The notes beneath the pieces were generated by a model. That model saw only the letters and a list, made by a program, of their open reading frames with translations, was not told the DNA's origin and did not search any database. Shown in pieces: positions 46,331-56,904 of a DNA stretch of 64,000 nucleotides; the first letter of the stretch is position 1, and each line of letters starts with the position of its first letter. The position numbers were made by a program, and so were the translations under genes. This DNA comes from Brasenia schreberi (Eukaryota > Streptophyta > Magnoliopsida > Nymphaeales > Cabombaceae): positions 5,232,001 to 5,296,000 of the forward strand of contig JAYKKT010000048.1 of NCBI GenBank assembly GCA_036023115.1, in the 5' to 3' direction.

Positions 46331-46638
46331 ACTAACTGAACTTCAAAACAACTTTATTTAGATTAGTGGCATAGATTATACAGACATGAACATGAAGCTC
46401 CCAACTTCATGGTGCGTTCACATTTCAGCGAAAGTCATGTACTTTTCGTGCCCTAACTTGTCCTGTAAGGAACGTCAAATTTGAATGTCAAGTTCGTGAC
46501 CTCACGTTAGGAGATTAAAACGAGAGGTTGTATCAGTGTCACTTTACAAACACATTCTTAAATACATCAGATCCCTTCAGTTCTATGGCACTTGCAAATC
46601 CTTGTGACATCTTGTAATGAAGAAATGTATGGATTGAG

Positions 46639-46747
46639 ATGCACCGAGAAAAGTGGCTCAACAGCGGGCCGCCGTGACGCCCTTGCCGTAGGCATGACTT
46701 CAACTCCTGGGTGCATGGCTTCGTCCTTCCCTTGTAACCAAAAAAAA
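46639..46747 (+). mobile_element. tRNA-derived SINE with 14-bp target duplication, copy 3
   Basis: About 109 bp with an A-box-like TGGCTCAACAGCGG (46654-46667), a B-box-like ACTTCAACTCC (46697-46707), a GGCTTCGTCC core and a terminal A-run. It is flanked by the perfect direct repeat ATGTATGGATTGAG at 46625-46638 and 46748-46761. The clean flanking repeat shows a relatively young insertion. The short frame across it is spurious. Confidence 0.85.
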
Positions 46748-46761
46748 ATGTATGGATTGAG

Positions 46762-47559
46762 TCGCTCGCCCAAACAACCGGCTACATTAATTCCGTCGAA
46801 TCTTACTTTGAATGCCTCCCATATTGAACCCTTTAAGTCAATCGAGTAATAAAGAGAGATCTATTTAATTATTCATGACAGAACCACAAATCGAAGTAAT
46901 ATAAGGGGTTTGAGAAGAGTTTACAAATTTTAATTATACATAATCGTTCTATGAGTTCCAATTGGGTGTTATATATGTGTGTAGAAAATCGGATTTTATT
47001 GCACCATTAGTGGGTGGTGCACTGTTATACGCAAGTTATTTTTTGAATTAAAAAAGTACTCTTTTATAATTTTAATAATAAAAGTATGTATGTACCATTT
47101 GCTTTCCAATTTTAAATGCAAGTGATTTGATCTTCTAATCGTATTGTTCAGATTTGGTGTATTGGTATACTACTTATGCAAGGTGCACTAAATCGATAAC
47201 AGTCCATTTACTAGTACAGAAATATTTTAATGCTCATTTTTACTTAAAAGAGATGGTGAAAGTGATGATTCATTAAGGTTATCAGTCATTAATGAAACAT
47301 AATTATCTCATGGGATTGCATCGTGAAGGGCATGCATATGCAGGCAGGTTGATTGATGTTGAATAGGAAGTGATCAAGGATATCACAAAAGTCATTGTAA
47401 ACCAAAACATATATTATCCCATATAAAACAACAGGATGACTCAAATATATCCATGGTGAACCATATCTATAATGTGAGGATTAAATTACAAAAAAAAAAG
47501 ATTAGCAGTCAATCAATTTTAAAACAACTATTATATCAAACCAACCTTCACCAATATTG
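46762..47559. other. Intergenic; upstream part of MULE relic may be included
   Basis: AT-rich. Antisense and sense frames are short. From about 47380 the plus strand may hold decayed N-terminal MULE sequence, but the match is too weak to call. Confidence 0.35.
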
Positions 47560-47815
47560 TATATGACATCATAAGTTACCTATGACTTATTATGTTGGCA
47601 ATATTGTTTTTGCTCATCCATACTCACTTCAGTTGCTACGCATATTTTTGAAGGTTATAGAGTTTGATTACATATATAAGACTAACATGTATAAGATGTC
47701 TTTCTTAGAGGTTGTTGAATTTACATCAAGTAATAAGAATTTCTCTATAGCATTTACATTTATGAGTATAGAAAAAGAAGATAGGTATGTATGGGTGTTA
47801 AAATGTGTTTGAAAG
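47560..47815 (+). pseudogene. Mutator-like (MULE) transposase fragment
   Basis: MULE transposases are DDE enzymes. The open frame reads NIVFAHPYSLQLLRIF, then YIYKTNMYKMSFLEVVEF, FSIAFTFMSIEKED and YVWVLKCV. This is the conserved block in which relatives have a DCTYKTN motif around the first catalytic aspartate, followed by MPLLEVVG and the aromatic-W-ALK. Here the DCTYKTN position reads DYIYKTN, keeping the aspartate, and other conserved residues are substituted. The following frame is broken. No terminal inverted repeats were identified. Confidence 0.82.
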
Positions 47816-47949
47816 TCGTTTTCTCCAAACAAGCTCTTAAATATAATACGTATGGATCTTAAGTTAGCATGCCTAACTCAACCTCTAAAACAATTACAAA
47901 GACTAGACTTTCTACATGCATCTTTTGTGGTTGGGGTATATGGTTTATT

Positions 47950-48250
47950 GTTCCATATATTTTTCGATGGATGGATATTGTAGGAGATGAAAATTGTAGG
48001 TATTGAATAATTGTGGAGCATTTAAGTAAGGGAGAGACAAACTGACCACAAATTCGTAGAGAATGTTTTCATTAGAGAGGATAGCATTGATGTCATTCTT
48101 CGATATATTGTGCATTGGAGCACCAATACTTGTATACCTAATTTTTAGATGTCTATCTTAGACCTGGAGTTCGTCATTACAGCTCATTGGAATGTAGCAT
48201 TGGCGTTGCTTTCTAGTATTTGATCAACTACTTTTCTACCATTGGTATCA
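47950..48250 (+). pseudogene. OTU-like cysteine protease segment following the MULE transposase
   Basis: In two frames the plus strand reads MDIVGDENCRY, a stop, IIVEHLSKGETN, a stop, PQIRREC, and later MSILDLEFVITAHWNVAL and TTFLPL. OTU proteases have a D-G-N-C active-site motif followed by an R/A-x-A-x-x-L-G segment, and plant MULE-associated OTU proteins continue with a WP-x-VRR block, a WM-x-MPDMG block and a final T-FLPL. All these parts occur in order. The motif here is D-E-N-C. Stops and one frameshift make it a relic. Fusion to the transposase is inferred from order and spacing. Confidence 0.6.
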
Positions 48251-49799
48251 AATATCATAAAGATATTTTCTAGTAGTGAGATTCTTATTTTGAAAATGTT
48301 TCATTCAAAACTTCTTTTATTCTTATTGTTTTTATGTTCGAGTATATTATCATTTAATTTTATATATATTTGTTATACAATTATATATAATTGATAAAAC
48401 TCTAATGCCATCCATTTTTCCTTCTTTAACACAACATTGAGATGAAAATGTTGTTATTTGAGATTTATCATTTCGTCTACTTATTAATGTCTACTTGCAG
48501 TTGAGAGGATCCAATGATGATACTATATATAATCTTGATGATTAGTCTATGTATAATAATATATGTTATTTTATCTTATAATTTTTTATTGAATAGTTTG
48601 TAGCATCAATTGTTTAATTGATAGGACACATCAATTATATCATAAAACTGATAGAGTTAAATACATAAATTTCAAAAGTATTTACATATAACATGGACTT
48701 AAATGACAAGAAGCTTAAATTATCTATTCTCAACACCAACGATCATTTGTTCATCAAACATCACCAAGCTATGAACTCATTGGCAGCACATGTCAAGTAT
48801 CTCAATAACAATAGGATGCAATGATAAGGGATATAGCCCACATTTTAAGTGTTGCATCATAGGTACCAATATGTCACGTATGGTCGTAAGACGTTGTAAA
48901 CAATAATTAAGAATAATAAGTTTAGCTAAATCATTCAAACATAATTTTTATACAAATCAATTATAAATGATTAATAAGGATAACTACATTAAGATTGATA
49001 CTACTTAGTGCCTATCTTTAGGAGGACAAACTTGGATGTACTGATACATTAACCCTCTAAGCAAAAACTAATGTGTTCACGCAACATACCAATCTATGTA
49101 GGACTCGTCGCACTCATGTGGATATATTATTCGAATACAAAAGTGTTATGGTTGAAAGCAATGTGAGTTTTGTATCCCTCTCTCTCACATACTATCTCAT
49201 TGGTCATTGTGTACTTTACATATATATATATATATATATATGCAACTTTTGAGGCCTATGTGCAAAAACATGTTTTATTCGCGTAGAAGAGATCATTTAT
49301 CGGTGGCTGAATTATAGAATTACACGATCAAGCATATACTACTCAATAATATTTAAATATTGAATATAATTGTGGTACTATGAGAGCTTATATATGTTGT
49401 GATTCAAGTAGTTTGTATTACTATATGACTGCCACTTAATCTACATTACATAAACCATGGAATAAATATTTAGTAGAACACCTATTATAATTTGCATTGC
49501 GTAAACCAGTTATACAATTTTCATAAAGATGTACCCGATATGCAATCATCAAATATAACTACTAATGATAAGAAGCAAGTCATTTCGTAGAATACCTATT
49601 ATTAATATTTTTGATCCATTTCCTTACGCATCGCTGTCCATAAGCCATTTAGATCGCATTCTTACTTTTAATATTAGAAAATACTCATAGATTCACACCT
49701 ACTAGAGAAACAAATACAATATTTCATTAAGTATGTTAATTATCACCAAACAAACTACATTAACTTAAAAATAGATAGTAAAGTAGTATGACCACTGAG
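48251..49799. other. AT-rich DNA, unrecognised
   Basis: No domain or repeat family was recognised. A (TA)n run lies at 49218-49242. It may be internal sequence of the transposon represented by the MULE-OTU and plant-mobile-domain relics on either side. Confidence 0.35.
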
Positions 49800-49819
49800 T
49801 TATTGTGCATTACAATGAA

Positions 49820-50248
49820 AAGTTTTACCTAACAACTCAGATAAGCTAATGTTGTTGTACTGCAAACATATCTACTAAGCCTCTAAACATCGTAAACTAA
49901 TATTTGCATGATAGTAACTATCATTGTATCTATAGACTTGTTTTCACATATGGTATAACTGATATGATATAATAAGAATAGTATAGTTATCTTTTCCAGT
50001 GCTACTATCTTTTGACGTTTCTGGTCTCGAATTCGACTAAACTTAGTAGCTGAAGACCTAATCTCTTATATCACTTGATCAATAGGTAATTCAAGATAAT
50101 AAAATAAAATGCCTTCCTTACTTCAGGCCATCATCTCTATCCTCAAGGAGACAAGTTCTCCTCCATATGAAGACCAAGAACCTCGTGAATATTGTGAAGG
50201 GTCATAGTCATCTTACCTGAGGGTATGTGAAAGCTATTAGTATTTGAA
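49820..50248 (-). pseudogene. Plant mobile domain (PMD, MAIN-like) fragment
   Basis: On the minus strand from about 50248 the reading is NSFHIPSGKMTMTLHNIHEVLGLHMEE. Plant mobile domain proteins have a FHLP-x-GEMT-x-TL-x-DV-x-x-L-x-GLP-x-G segment, and the agreement is close. Further on (about 49860) a TTLAYLSC stretch resembles the domain's later A-LAYLYR-L motif. Intervening stops are frequent. PMDs occur in host silencing factors (MAIN/MAIL) and inside many MULE and Ty3 elements, so a transposon origin is likely. Confidence 0.6.
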
Positions 50249-50339
50249 TAAATGCACTTATCAAAACATGGTCTATTACCTCATAAATCTATTCTCCTTA
50301 CCTCACAACCCACTCTATTATACAAACATTTTCAATGTA

Positions 50340-50960
50340 GATTTTAAACCACCGATTTTATATTTTTTAACTTTTTCCAAAAATTTCAAAAAAAACAATA
50401 CTTTTTTTGTTGGTTCCAAATGGTTTAAGACTTACAATGGAACCAATGGTTTGAAACTGTCTGCTCTGGTTTATTTGTAACCATTCCAAGTCGTGCAAGC
50501 CTACATGGTGCGGTTGGGGGCCAGAGATGAAAACTATCACAAAGAAGTGAACTATGCACAATGCATCTTGAGTTGAATCCTTATGCGGGAAAGTTCATCC
50601 TTGCTTTTCTTAGCTTATGTTGAACTAGATATGACCGGCTTTGTTCCGACTCAAGGCTAGTTTCGGTTAAGGTTTCAGAATTGTCGGTTTCGGTTTAACC
50701 ACTTATTTTTTAATTTATTTAAATCTATTCGGAAAGCATTTAGTAATTAACATGTCAAATAAATAATTATAACTGAACCGACTCAAGGCTAGTTTCAGTT
50801 AAGGCTTCAGAACTATCGATTTCAGTTTAACCACTTATTTTTTAATTTGTTTAAATCTATTCGGAAAGCATTTAGTAATTAACACGTCAAATATATTTTA
50901 TTATGTTATAATACCAATACCGTAATAAGCTTTGTCAGTCACCTCCCCCCTCTCTCGGTT
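50340..50960. repeat. AACCGG-type dispersed repeat with internal duplication
   Basis: It resembles 44935-45250 closely ('taaaccaccgattttatatttttta', 'aaaatggtttaagactta', 'ggtttgaaactgtctg'). A ~110-bp block ('ccgactcaaggctagtttc...attcggaaagcatttagtaattaaca') is duplicated in tandem at about 50656-50753 and 50777-50884. Confidence 0.65.
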
Positions 50961-51779
50961 TCAGTTTGGCAAATTTAACACATGAATGATGTGACTACTT
51001 CAACAAGCTCTTTATATATAGTTAATCAAAATTGAAAGCATCATAAACAATATTAAAAACTAAATATTTCAACTAACATTTAGTTTTATTATCAGTTAAT
51101 TAATCATGCATATTTTCTAAGTAATATGACTGCCAACACTAGGAAGCAACTCAAGAATGTTGGAAAGTTCATTTTTACTTTCTATTCTATCATTATTTAT
51201 ATTTTCATGATAATGACTTGTCTCGTAATCATGTCTTATATGAGATTGCAATTATGAGGACTCCGCTTTAGTATCATGTTGTTGTGTATGGAATCCCTCA
51301 TAATTATTTATGTCAGTCTCTTCATCTTTCTCTCTTTGTCATCTTCATAGTCGTTCTCTATAAGATATTACATTATATTGTATTATTGATGTATTTACGT
51401 TACGACCTTCTACTTATCCGCTATGCATCATTTTTATCTAATAGTTAAGATAAGACAACATATAAAACCATAAGATTGAAAGTAACAAGAGAAACATAAG
51501 ATTGAAATAGTTTGTACCTATTTCAAACGAGACGTCAGAGGTGAGTGTTTGTTTCACACGAGAGATGAACAAAATGAGCATCAAGGTGATGATGCTCATT
51601 TCAAGGTCTCTCCTATGAAACAAACACTTACCTCTTGCTCTCTATATAAGAAGAGACGTACAAAACGCTCGTCTATGTTGAGAGGGCTGGTGGGGTGAGA
51701 GGAGAACAGTGACCAGAAGAGGATTAAAGGAGGAATATTGCTACATATGCAAAATTAGAGTTACAAGCTGTTCCGCTCA
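50961..51779. other. Intergenic, nothing recognised
   Basis: AT-rich, with no gene or repeat recognised. A near-inverted pair ('ttcaaacgagacgtcagaggtgagtgtttgtttcac' against 'gaaacaaacacttacctctt') lies at 51520-51640 and could fold into a long imperfect hairpin. Confidence 0.4.
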
Positions 51780-52350
51780 ATGTTGCAAATATAGTATAAG
51801 ACACGTATTGCAAGGAATTGATAAACCTGTACCATACGTATCATGTGATACGGTATGATACTGGTAAACTTTTAAACTATTTTTGTATAAAATTCACAAA
51901 AGAGTAAAAAATATCATGAAAAAATTCTCCGACATGCACCATACTAAGAAGACGATAAACTCAACATCAAAATAAACTGAAACACATGCATGCATCCTCG
52001 TGAGCTCTTATCGAAACTTAGGATTAACGGATGTAAAACAGATTTGAGATTGAGAGGAAAAGACGTGAGAGAAAGGAAAAGACAAGCAAGAAGAGGCAAT
52101 AGAAGCTGGTCTTGAAGTGTTTAAACTCACCTCAAATATTGATTTTTAAAAAGTACAATTGCTGAAAACTAAGATACAATGATATATTGGGGTTTGTACC
52201 ATATCGTACAATACACCTCGATATAGTGTGATGAATCGTTTTCCGCAATATAGACAGTTGAGATACTGATGGGCATAATACGAGACACATGATATGTGTT
52301 TTGTATTGTATGATACAAATACAATTTTTATAACATTGGTTTTTGTGGCA
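51780..52350. repeat. Dispersed repeat with GTATGATAC-like words
   Basis: Segments at about 51785-51875 and 52160-52345 carry near-palindromic words such as 'gtatcatgtgatacggtatgatac', 'catatcgtacaatacacctcgatata' and 'ttgtattgtatgatacaa'. They are related to 5740-5870 and 61930-62850. Class unknown. Confidence 0.5.
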
Positions 52351-52526
52351 AATCAACTTTAACGTATGAACAAGCTATTATACAACATAGGATTTAACAT
52401 GTGCATGTGATTCAGGTAAACTCCTTACAAGAACTAACAACCAGCTTGGCTAAGCATAAGAGATCTGCAATGACTACTCTCGCTGTGAAAACCCCACCGA
52501 GGTAAAACAATCACCACGAACAGGGC

Positions 52527-54768
52527 TTACAATTGTATTGTTACACCTCTAGCACCATTCGGAGGACTATGAAACACCCGCGCCCGTGAATTCTCGTCTT
52601 GGTAAATCTCTTGCCTGGTTAATTCAAATCTGTCTCCATCACCCCAAAGAGCATAAGCTTCTTCACCATGAACAGCATCATCGCCGATCACGAGCTGCTC
52701 TTCAGGCATCCGCAGCGGCATAAAGAGCCTTATAAAGAGAAGGATAAGCGTGGTTGAAACAGTGTTCCAAGTAATCACAAAAAGAGCACCAACCAACTGT
52801 TTCAACAATTGGATGCCCCCTTCTCCTCCATAGAAGGCACCCCTTACGTTGGTGAAAGGCAAGTACATCCTGCAAAGCACTGGCTCGGCGAGCAGACCAG
52901 TTAGGAAGGCTCCCAGCAAGCCAGCAACTGCATGAGTGTGGAAAACACCTAGTGTATCATCCACCTGCATCAGCAATGCAGATCTCTTGTGCAGAATCAT
53001 CATGGTGACCCACGGTACACTTCCTGAGAGTATGCCCATTAGTATGGCTGCCCATGATTGCACCAGTCCTGCATCAACAAACATCATTTTTGAAATAAGA
53101 AATGAAGTCTCAATAGAACCGCTGTTCTCACAGTTTAACACATAAAGCATGCAAAGGTTTAGATTACTGCTGAAGTGTAATATGCATTGTATATGCCATT
53201 CTATAGTATTGATCCATTGAAAGGACACTGCTTTTACGCCATTTTGTACCATACAGGGGCTATTTCAAATGGCTTCAGACAATTTCTAAGAAAAATACGG
53301 TGGCCTCACGTATTACTTTGCTCTGTTTTCATACGAAAAGATACCAAGGTCACATGGATGCCATGTTAGATAAGACTAATGACAATGTTACAGCTTAAAA
53401 GATCATGGGTTCAGCAATAAATACTTATATGGCTTGATGACATTCATGCTAAAAGTAATCTTTTCCTAACATATCATAATATTCAATAGCAAGATCCTTC
53501 ATTATGCATAAGAGAGCTTTTGACAGGAGGGGGGTGCCGGAATTAGCCAATTTTCTGGCCGATTCGACCAGAATCAGTCTTTGGCAGGCAGGAATCAGCC
53601 AATTCGAGAGCCTTTCATTCAACATCTTACTCTTATTGTTTCAAATTTTGTGAAACCTTTTGATTACACTTAACTGATGCTCTGAATCTTTTCGAGAAAC
53701 GAGTCTATTCACTACATATACACGAGAGTGATAGAGAGAGAGAGAGAGAGAGAGAGATTAACCTGCACCGGGGGTGATACAGACGAGGCCTGTCATCATG
53801 CCTTGAACAGCACCAATCACCGAAGGCCTTCCGAAGAAGATAACATCAAGAGTGGTCCAAACAAGGAGGCTCGTAGCAGCACATATGTTGGTGTTCAGCA
53901 CAGCCATGGAGGAGATAAGATTGGCTGCATAAGGCGCCCCTCCGTTGAACCCAGACCAACCCAACCACAGCAGCCCTGCTCCCGCAAGCATCAGCAACAC
54001 ATTGTTTGGTGGGAACCTCTCTTTGTCACCCTTCAATCTCGGCCCAACCTTTACAAAAACATTATAACGCCCCAAACATAAGTGCACAGCTAAATCAGCA
54101 AACCAACAAAACCAGAATCTGAGAGAGAGAGAGAGAGAGACCCAATAAGCGGCCACAAAGCCAGCAGTGCCAGAAGAGAGGTGAATGACGTAACCGCCGG
54201 AGTAGTCGATGATGCCCCATTGATAAAGAAAGCCACCACCCCAAAGGCTAAAAGCCCCTACAGTGTAAGAGAAGATCAACCACAGTGGCACGAAAGCCAT
54301 CCATGCCCTAATGTTCATCCTTCCCAGAACCGACCCCGCCAGCAGTATTATCGTTATCGCCGCGAACATGAACTGAAACCACACCAAAGACGCCATGGGG
54401 AAGAAGGGCTCGATCGGCTCTGACTGACCAGACCGGCCGGTCTCCGGCAGCTTTGCGCGGTCCATCAAGAACTTCTGACCGAGCGCCGGCCGTGCTTTCC
54501 CCCAGAAGGGGAGGAGCTCGTCGCCGAAGGCCATCCCGTAGGCGCCGACCACCCAGCAGATGAGAGTTGCCGCAAAGGCATAGAGCGCCATGAACGCCGA
54601 GTTCACCGCCCACTTCTTCTTCACTATGCTGGCGTAGAGAATGACCAGGCCGGGCACGCTCTGCAGACCCACCAGCGTTGCCGCCATCATCTGCCAGGCG
54701 TTGTCGCCCTTGTTCAGCCAGTCCGGATCGGCCGGATTGCTTGAATTGTACGCCAACGGCATACCCAT
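52527..54768 (-). CDS. AMT3: Ammonium transporter, AMT2/AMT3 clade, three exons
   Basis: Plasma-membrane channel-like transporter for ammonium, usually 11 membrane spans, acting as a trimer. Exons are 54768-54142, 54048-53763 and 53068-52527, giving 484 residues. Intron 2 has canonical GT/AG borders; intron 1 starts with the non-consensus donor GTCTCT. Start ATG 54768 gives [17 protein letters not shown]; a second ATG lies two codons on. Motifs in order: [70 protein letters not shown] (first pore histidine), [62 protein letters not shown] (second pore histidine), then a cytosolic tail [19 protein letters not shown]. Length and tail match the AMT2/AMT3 clade; AMT1-type genes usually lack introns. 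No frame breaks. The short intron 1 is stop-free and a multiple of three. No operon-like neighbour; the gene stands alone between repeats. Confidence 0.96.
53069..53762 (-). other. Ammonium transporter intron 2
   Basis: 694 bp with canonical GT (53762-53761) and AG (53070-53069). Immediately after the donor lies a 27-bp microsatellite (GA on the plus strand, 53731-53757). It joins GCAG to GACTG so that a glycine codon is split, giving PGAGLVQ as in relatives. Confidence 0.9.
54049..54141 (-). other. Ammonium transporter intron 1, 93 nt, stop-free
   Basis: The homology break between AAYW and VGPRLKG defines it. The donor is GTCTCT, lying directly in a CT microsatellite (54119-54140 on the plus strand), an unusual donor lacking purines at +3 and +4. 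The acceptor is TGTAAAG. Length is 31 codons without stop, so retention would add 31 residues in frame. Confidence 0.85.
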
Positions 54769-55509
54769 CGTTGCGTCTTTCTCCTCTTCTTCTTACTGCA
54801 AGGGAATTCAGAGTAAGGATTCCCTGATTATCCATATAATGGAAGAGTTGAGAGGGTTGATCACGGCCATATAGAGCCAATAGGAAGGGGACGGGAAGAT
54901 TCTCCATTGGTTGGGCCGTGTGAGTTGAGAAGGTTCAATGTGGAGCGGAAAAAGGAGAGACTACGCAAGAGTCTCCCCACTTAGCGTGCGAAGACTGCAT
55001 TCTCTCTCTTTCTCTCTCTCTAGCAAGTAGTGTCCCTACATCTTCTGTTCCCTTGTTCCGTTTCTGAGGCGCGCAAGAACCAACCAATATATTGAGTTGG
55101 ATTTTTATGAGATCTGAACATAGTTCTCCTTAGATGCAGGTCTCATAGTTACCCAGAAAAAACACCTTTATAGAAAATTTTCAGAGCTAGCGGCAGCTAG
55201 CTCTCATGTCCTTGTGCTAATAAACGGCCGGTAGATCATTCAAATATACTTCTTTAATCATATCTAACCATTTAAGAATCTAACTGGCTGCTGCTTTCAA
55301 AAATTTACATACTTAAAATCGTACCTGACTTGGTTTGGATGAATTCGGTTGATCCCCTTATTTGCTGGGAATTGGATAAGATGGCTTAGGAAGAAAAGGG
55401 AAGCAGTTGCCATCGCCTTGGTGAGCAACTATCCTGGTTGTGATCTGCATGGGACTCTCTAAACCTTTTGGGAGCAGCAAGCACATTTTAAAATCCATCA
55501 AGGGACTGT
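54769..55509 (-). promoter_or_regulatory. Ammonium transporter 5' UTR and promoter region
   Basis: Upstream of the start. The first 50 bp are purine-rich on the gene strand and a CT microsatellite lies near 55000-55022. No confident TATA box was assigned. The minus-strand frame at 54308-54907 is a shifted shadow of exon 1 and its leader. Beyond 55100 nothing is recognised. Confidence 0.35.
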
Positions 55510-55635
55510 TTTCCTCTTTCTTGGTTACAACGGGAGGCCGAAGCCTAACACACATGCATGCACGCCCAAAGAGTCGAACTCACCACTTCAATGGGAGAGT
55601 TTGGGGGCTCTGCCAGATGAGCCATGCTTCTTGTT
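55510..55635 (-). mobile_element. tRNA-derived SINE, copy 2
   Basis: On the minus strand: A-box-like TGGCTCATCTGG (55624-55613), B-box-like GAGTTCGACTC (55581-55571), then GGCTTCGGCCTCC and TTGTAACCAAG with an A-rich tail ending near 55512. The 3' core matches copy 3 (46639-46747). Target duplication not evident, suggesting an older insertion. Confidence 0.65.
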
Positions 55636-55979
55636 TCTTTACAAGACGATCGTCGAAGCTAGTATAGTGGCCATATTAGAATCATCTAACCTATTTGTAA
55701 AATTAGAGGCAGGTGTTCTTTTCTAAACCTCCTTCTTCCTTTTCTTAACGTGTGGAGATCTTATAAATATTGAGGAAGAAAGTTGGTGAACCGTTTCACC
55801 TTCGTTCAAACGGAAAAGTTTTAAGAGCACACACACATATATTTATATATATAACAACGAAAAATATTAAAACGTTCATGGTTCTTGTGATTGAGAATTG
55901 CGAGATCGAGTTGAGGTCTTAAAATCCTACTTCACTTTTGTAGATCCATATAACAATGGAGTTCACGTAGATATGACCA
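55636..55979. other. Intergenic, nothing recognised
   Basis: AT-rich sequence with short CA and TA runs near 55825-55855. Confidence 0.4.
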
Positions 55980-56900
55980 ATACAGATCCGGCCAGGGGAT
56001 TCCAACGGAAACCAAACCGGGCTAGGAACCGGCTACAACTAGAACCGGTTAATTCAAACCTAGAACTGGAGACCATGTGTTTTAGTTTCAATTCCGACTC
56101 TCATGGAACCAGAACCGGTAGTTCCAAATCTCCAATTCCGTACCCTTTTTTTGAAATTTGAATTTTTATAGTTTTTCTAGTTCTAGATGGTTAAAACTCA
56201 TACGGGCTTAGTCCTGGTTTGGTTCCGGTTCTTGGTTCCAGGAGAACATGAACCGGCCATGTTTAGGTTCAGGTACAAAATAATTCAGATTTGTTTTATT
56301 ATAAAAAATAGTTCAGATTTGAATCAATCAGTCGTAGCTTCCTTAGTTTCTTAATCAGGTCAGATTTGAATCAATCAGTCGTAGCTTCCTTAGTTTCTTA
56401 ATCAGGTCGAGCTTTTGGACCCAAAACCACCGGTTGTTAATTGGTTTTACTTCAGTTTTAGGTACTCAGTTGGCCCAGTTTGGTTCTGGGTAGTAAAAGA
56501 AAGCTGTGATGGCAATATCCCAAAAAATAAAGTCGCTGTTATTGATTTCTGTACAATCGTCTAAAGAAATAAACATGTATAATAAAGTCAGTTCTCACAT
56601 TTTGCAGGGTTCCAATGATGAATCTACTTTATGGTAACTTATTCTACTTAATATGTTTTCTTTTGGGTTCGTAATTGGGTTAACAGTTGGTTGGGTTCAG
56701 TCGGGTAAGAAAGAGGCTCCCGTCTGGTTTTCAATTCATTGGAATTGGGATCCAGTTAAGTGAGTTTAGATCACGACCCAGACGCATGGGTCCCCCAAAT
56801 GGTTTGGATCAAATATAGTCCATTCTAGTTCCTAGTTGGGTTTTGGCATCCATACTAGATCGGGTTGGCCCCATGAACTATTTGTTTTCATTGAGCTCGA
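55980..56900. repeat. AACCGG-type dispersed repeat
   Basis: It starts with 'gatccggccagggg', has many AACCGG/CCGGTT words up to about 56270, and after AT-rich filler continues with 'ggttttacttcagttttagg' and 'gttggttgggttcagtcggg' phrases to about 56870. Related to 44931-46330. It contains a perfect 47-bp tandem duplication. Confidence 0.55.
56314..56407. repeat. Perfect 47-bp tandem duplication
   Basis: Units 56314-56360 and 56361-56407 are identical base for base, beginning CAGATTTGAATC and ending TTAATCAGGT. Perfect identity indicates a recent event. Confidence 0.95.
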
Positions 56901-56904
56901 TCAT

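Noticed and set aside
53728..54423. Plus-strand ORFs opposite ammonium transporter exons
   Set aside because: Antisense shadows of conserved exons and GA microsatellites.
54308..54907. 199-codon minus-strand ORF upstream of and within the ammonium transporter
   Set aside because: Shifted-frame shadow of exon 1; Arg/Gly-rich reading with no homology.
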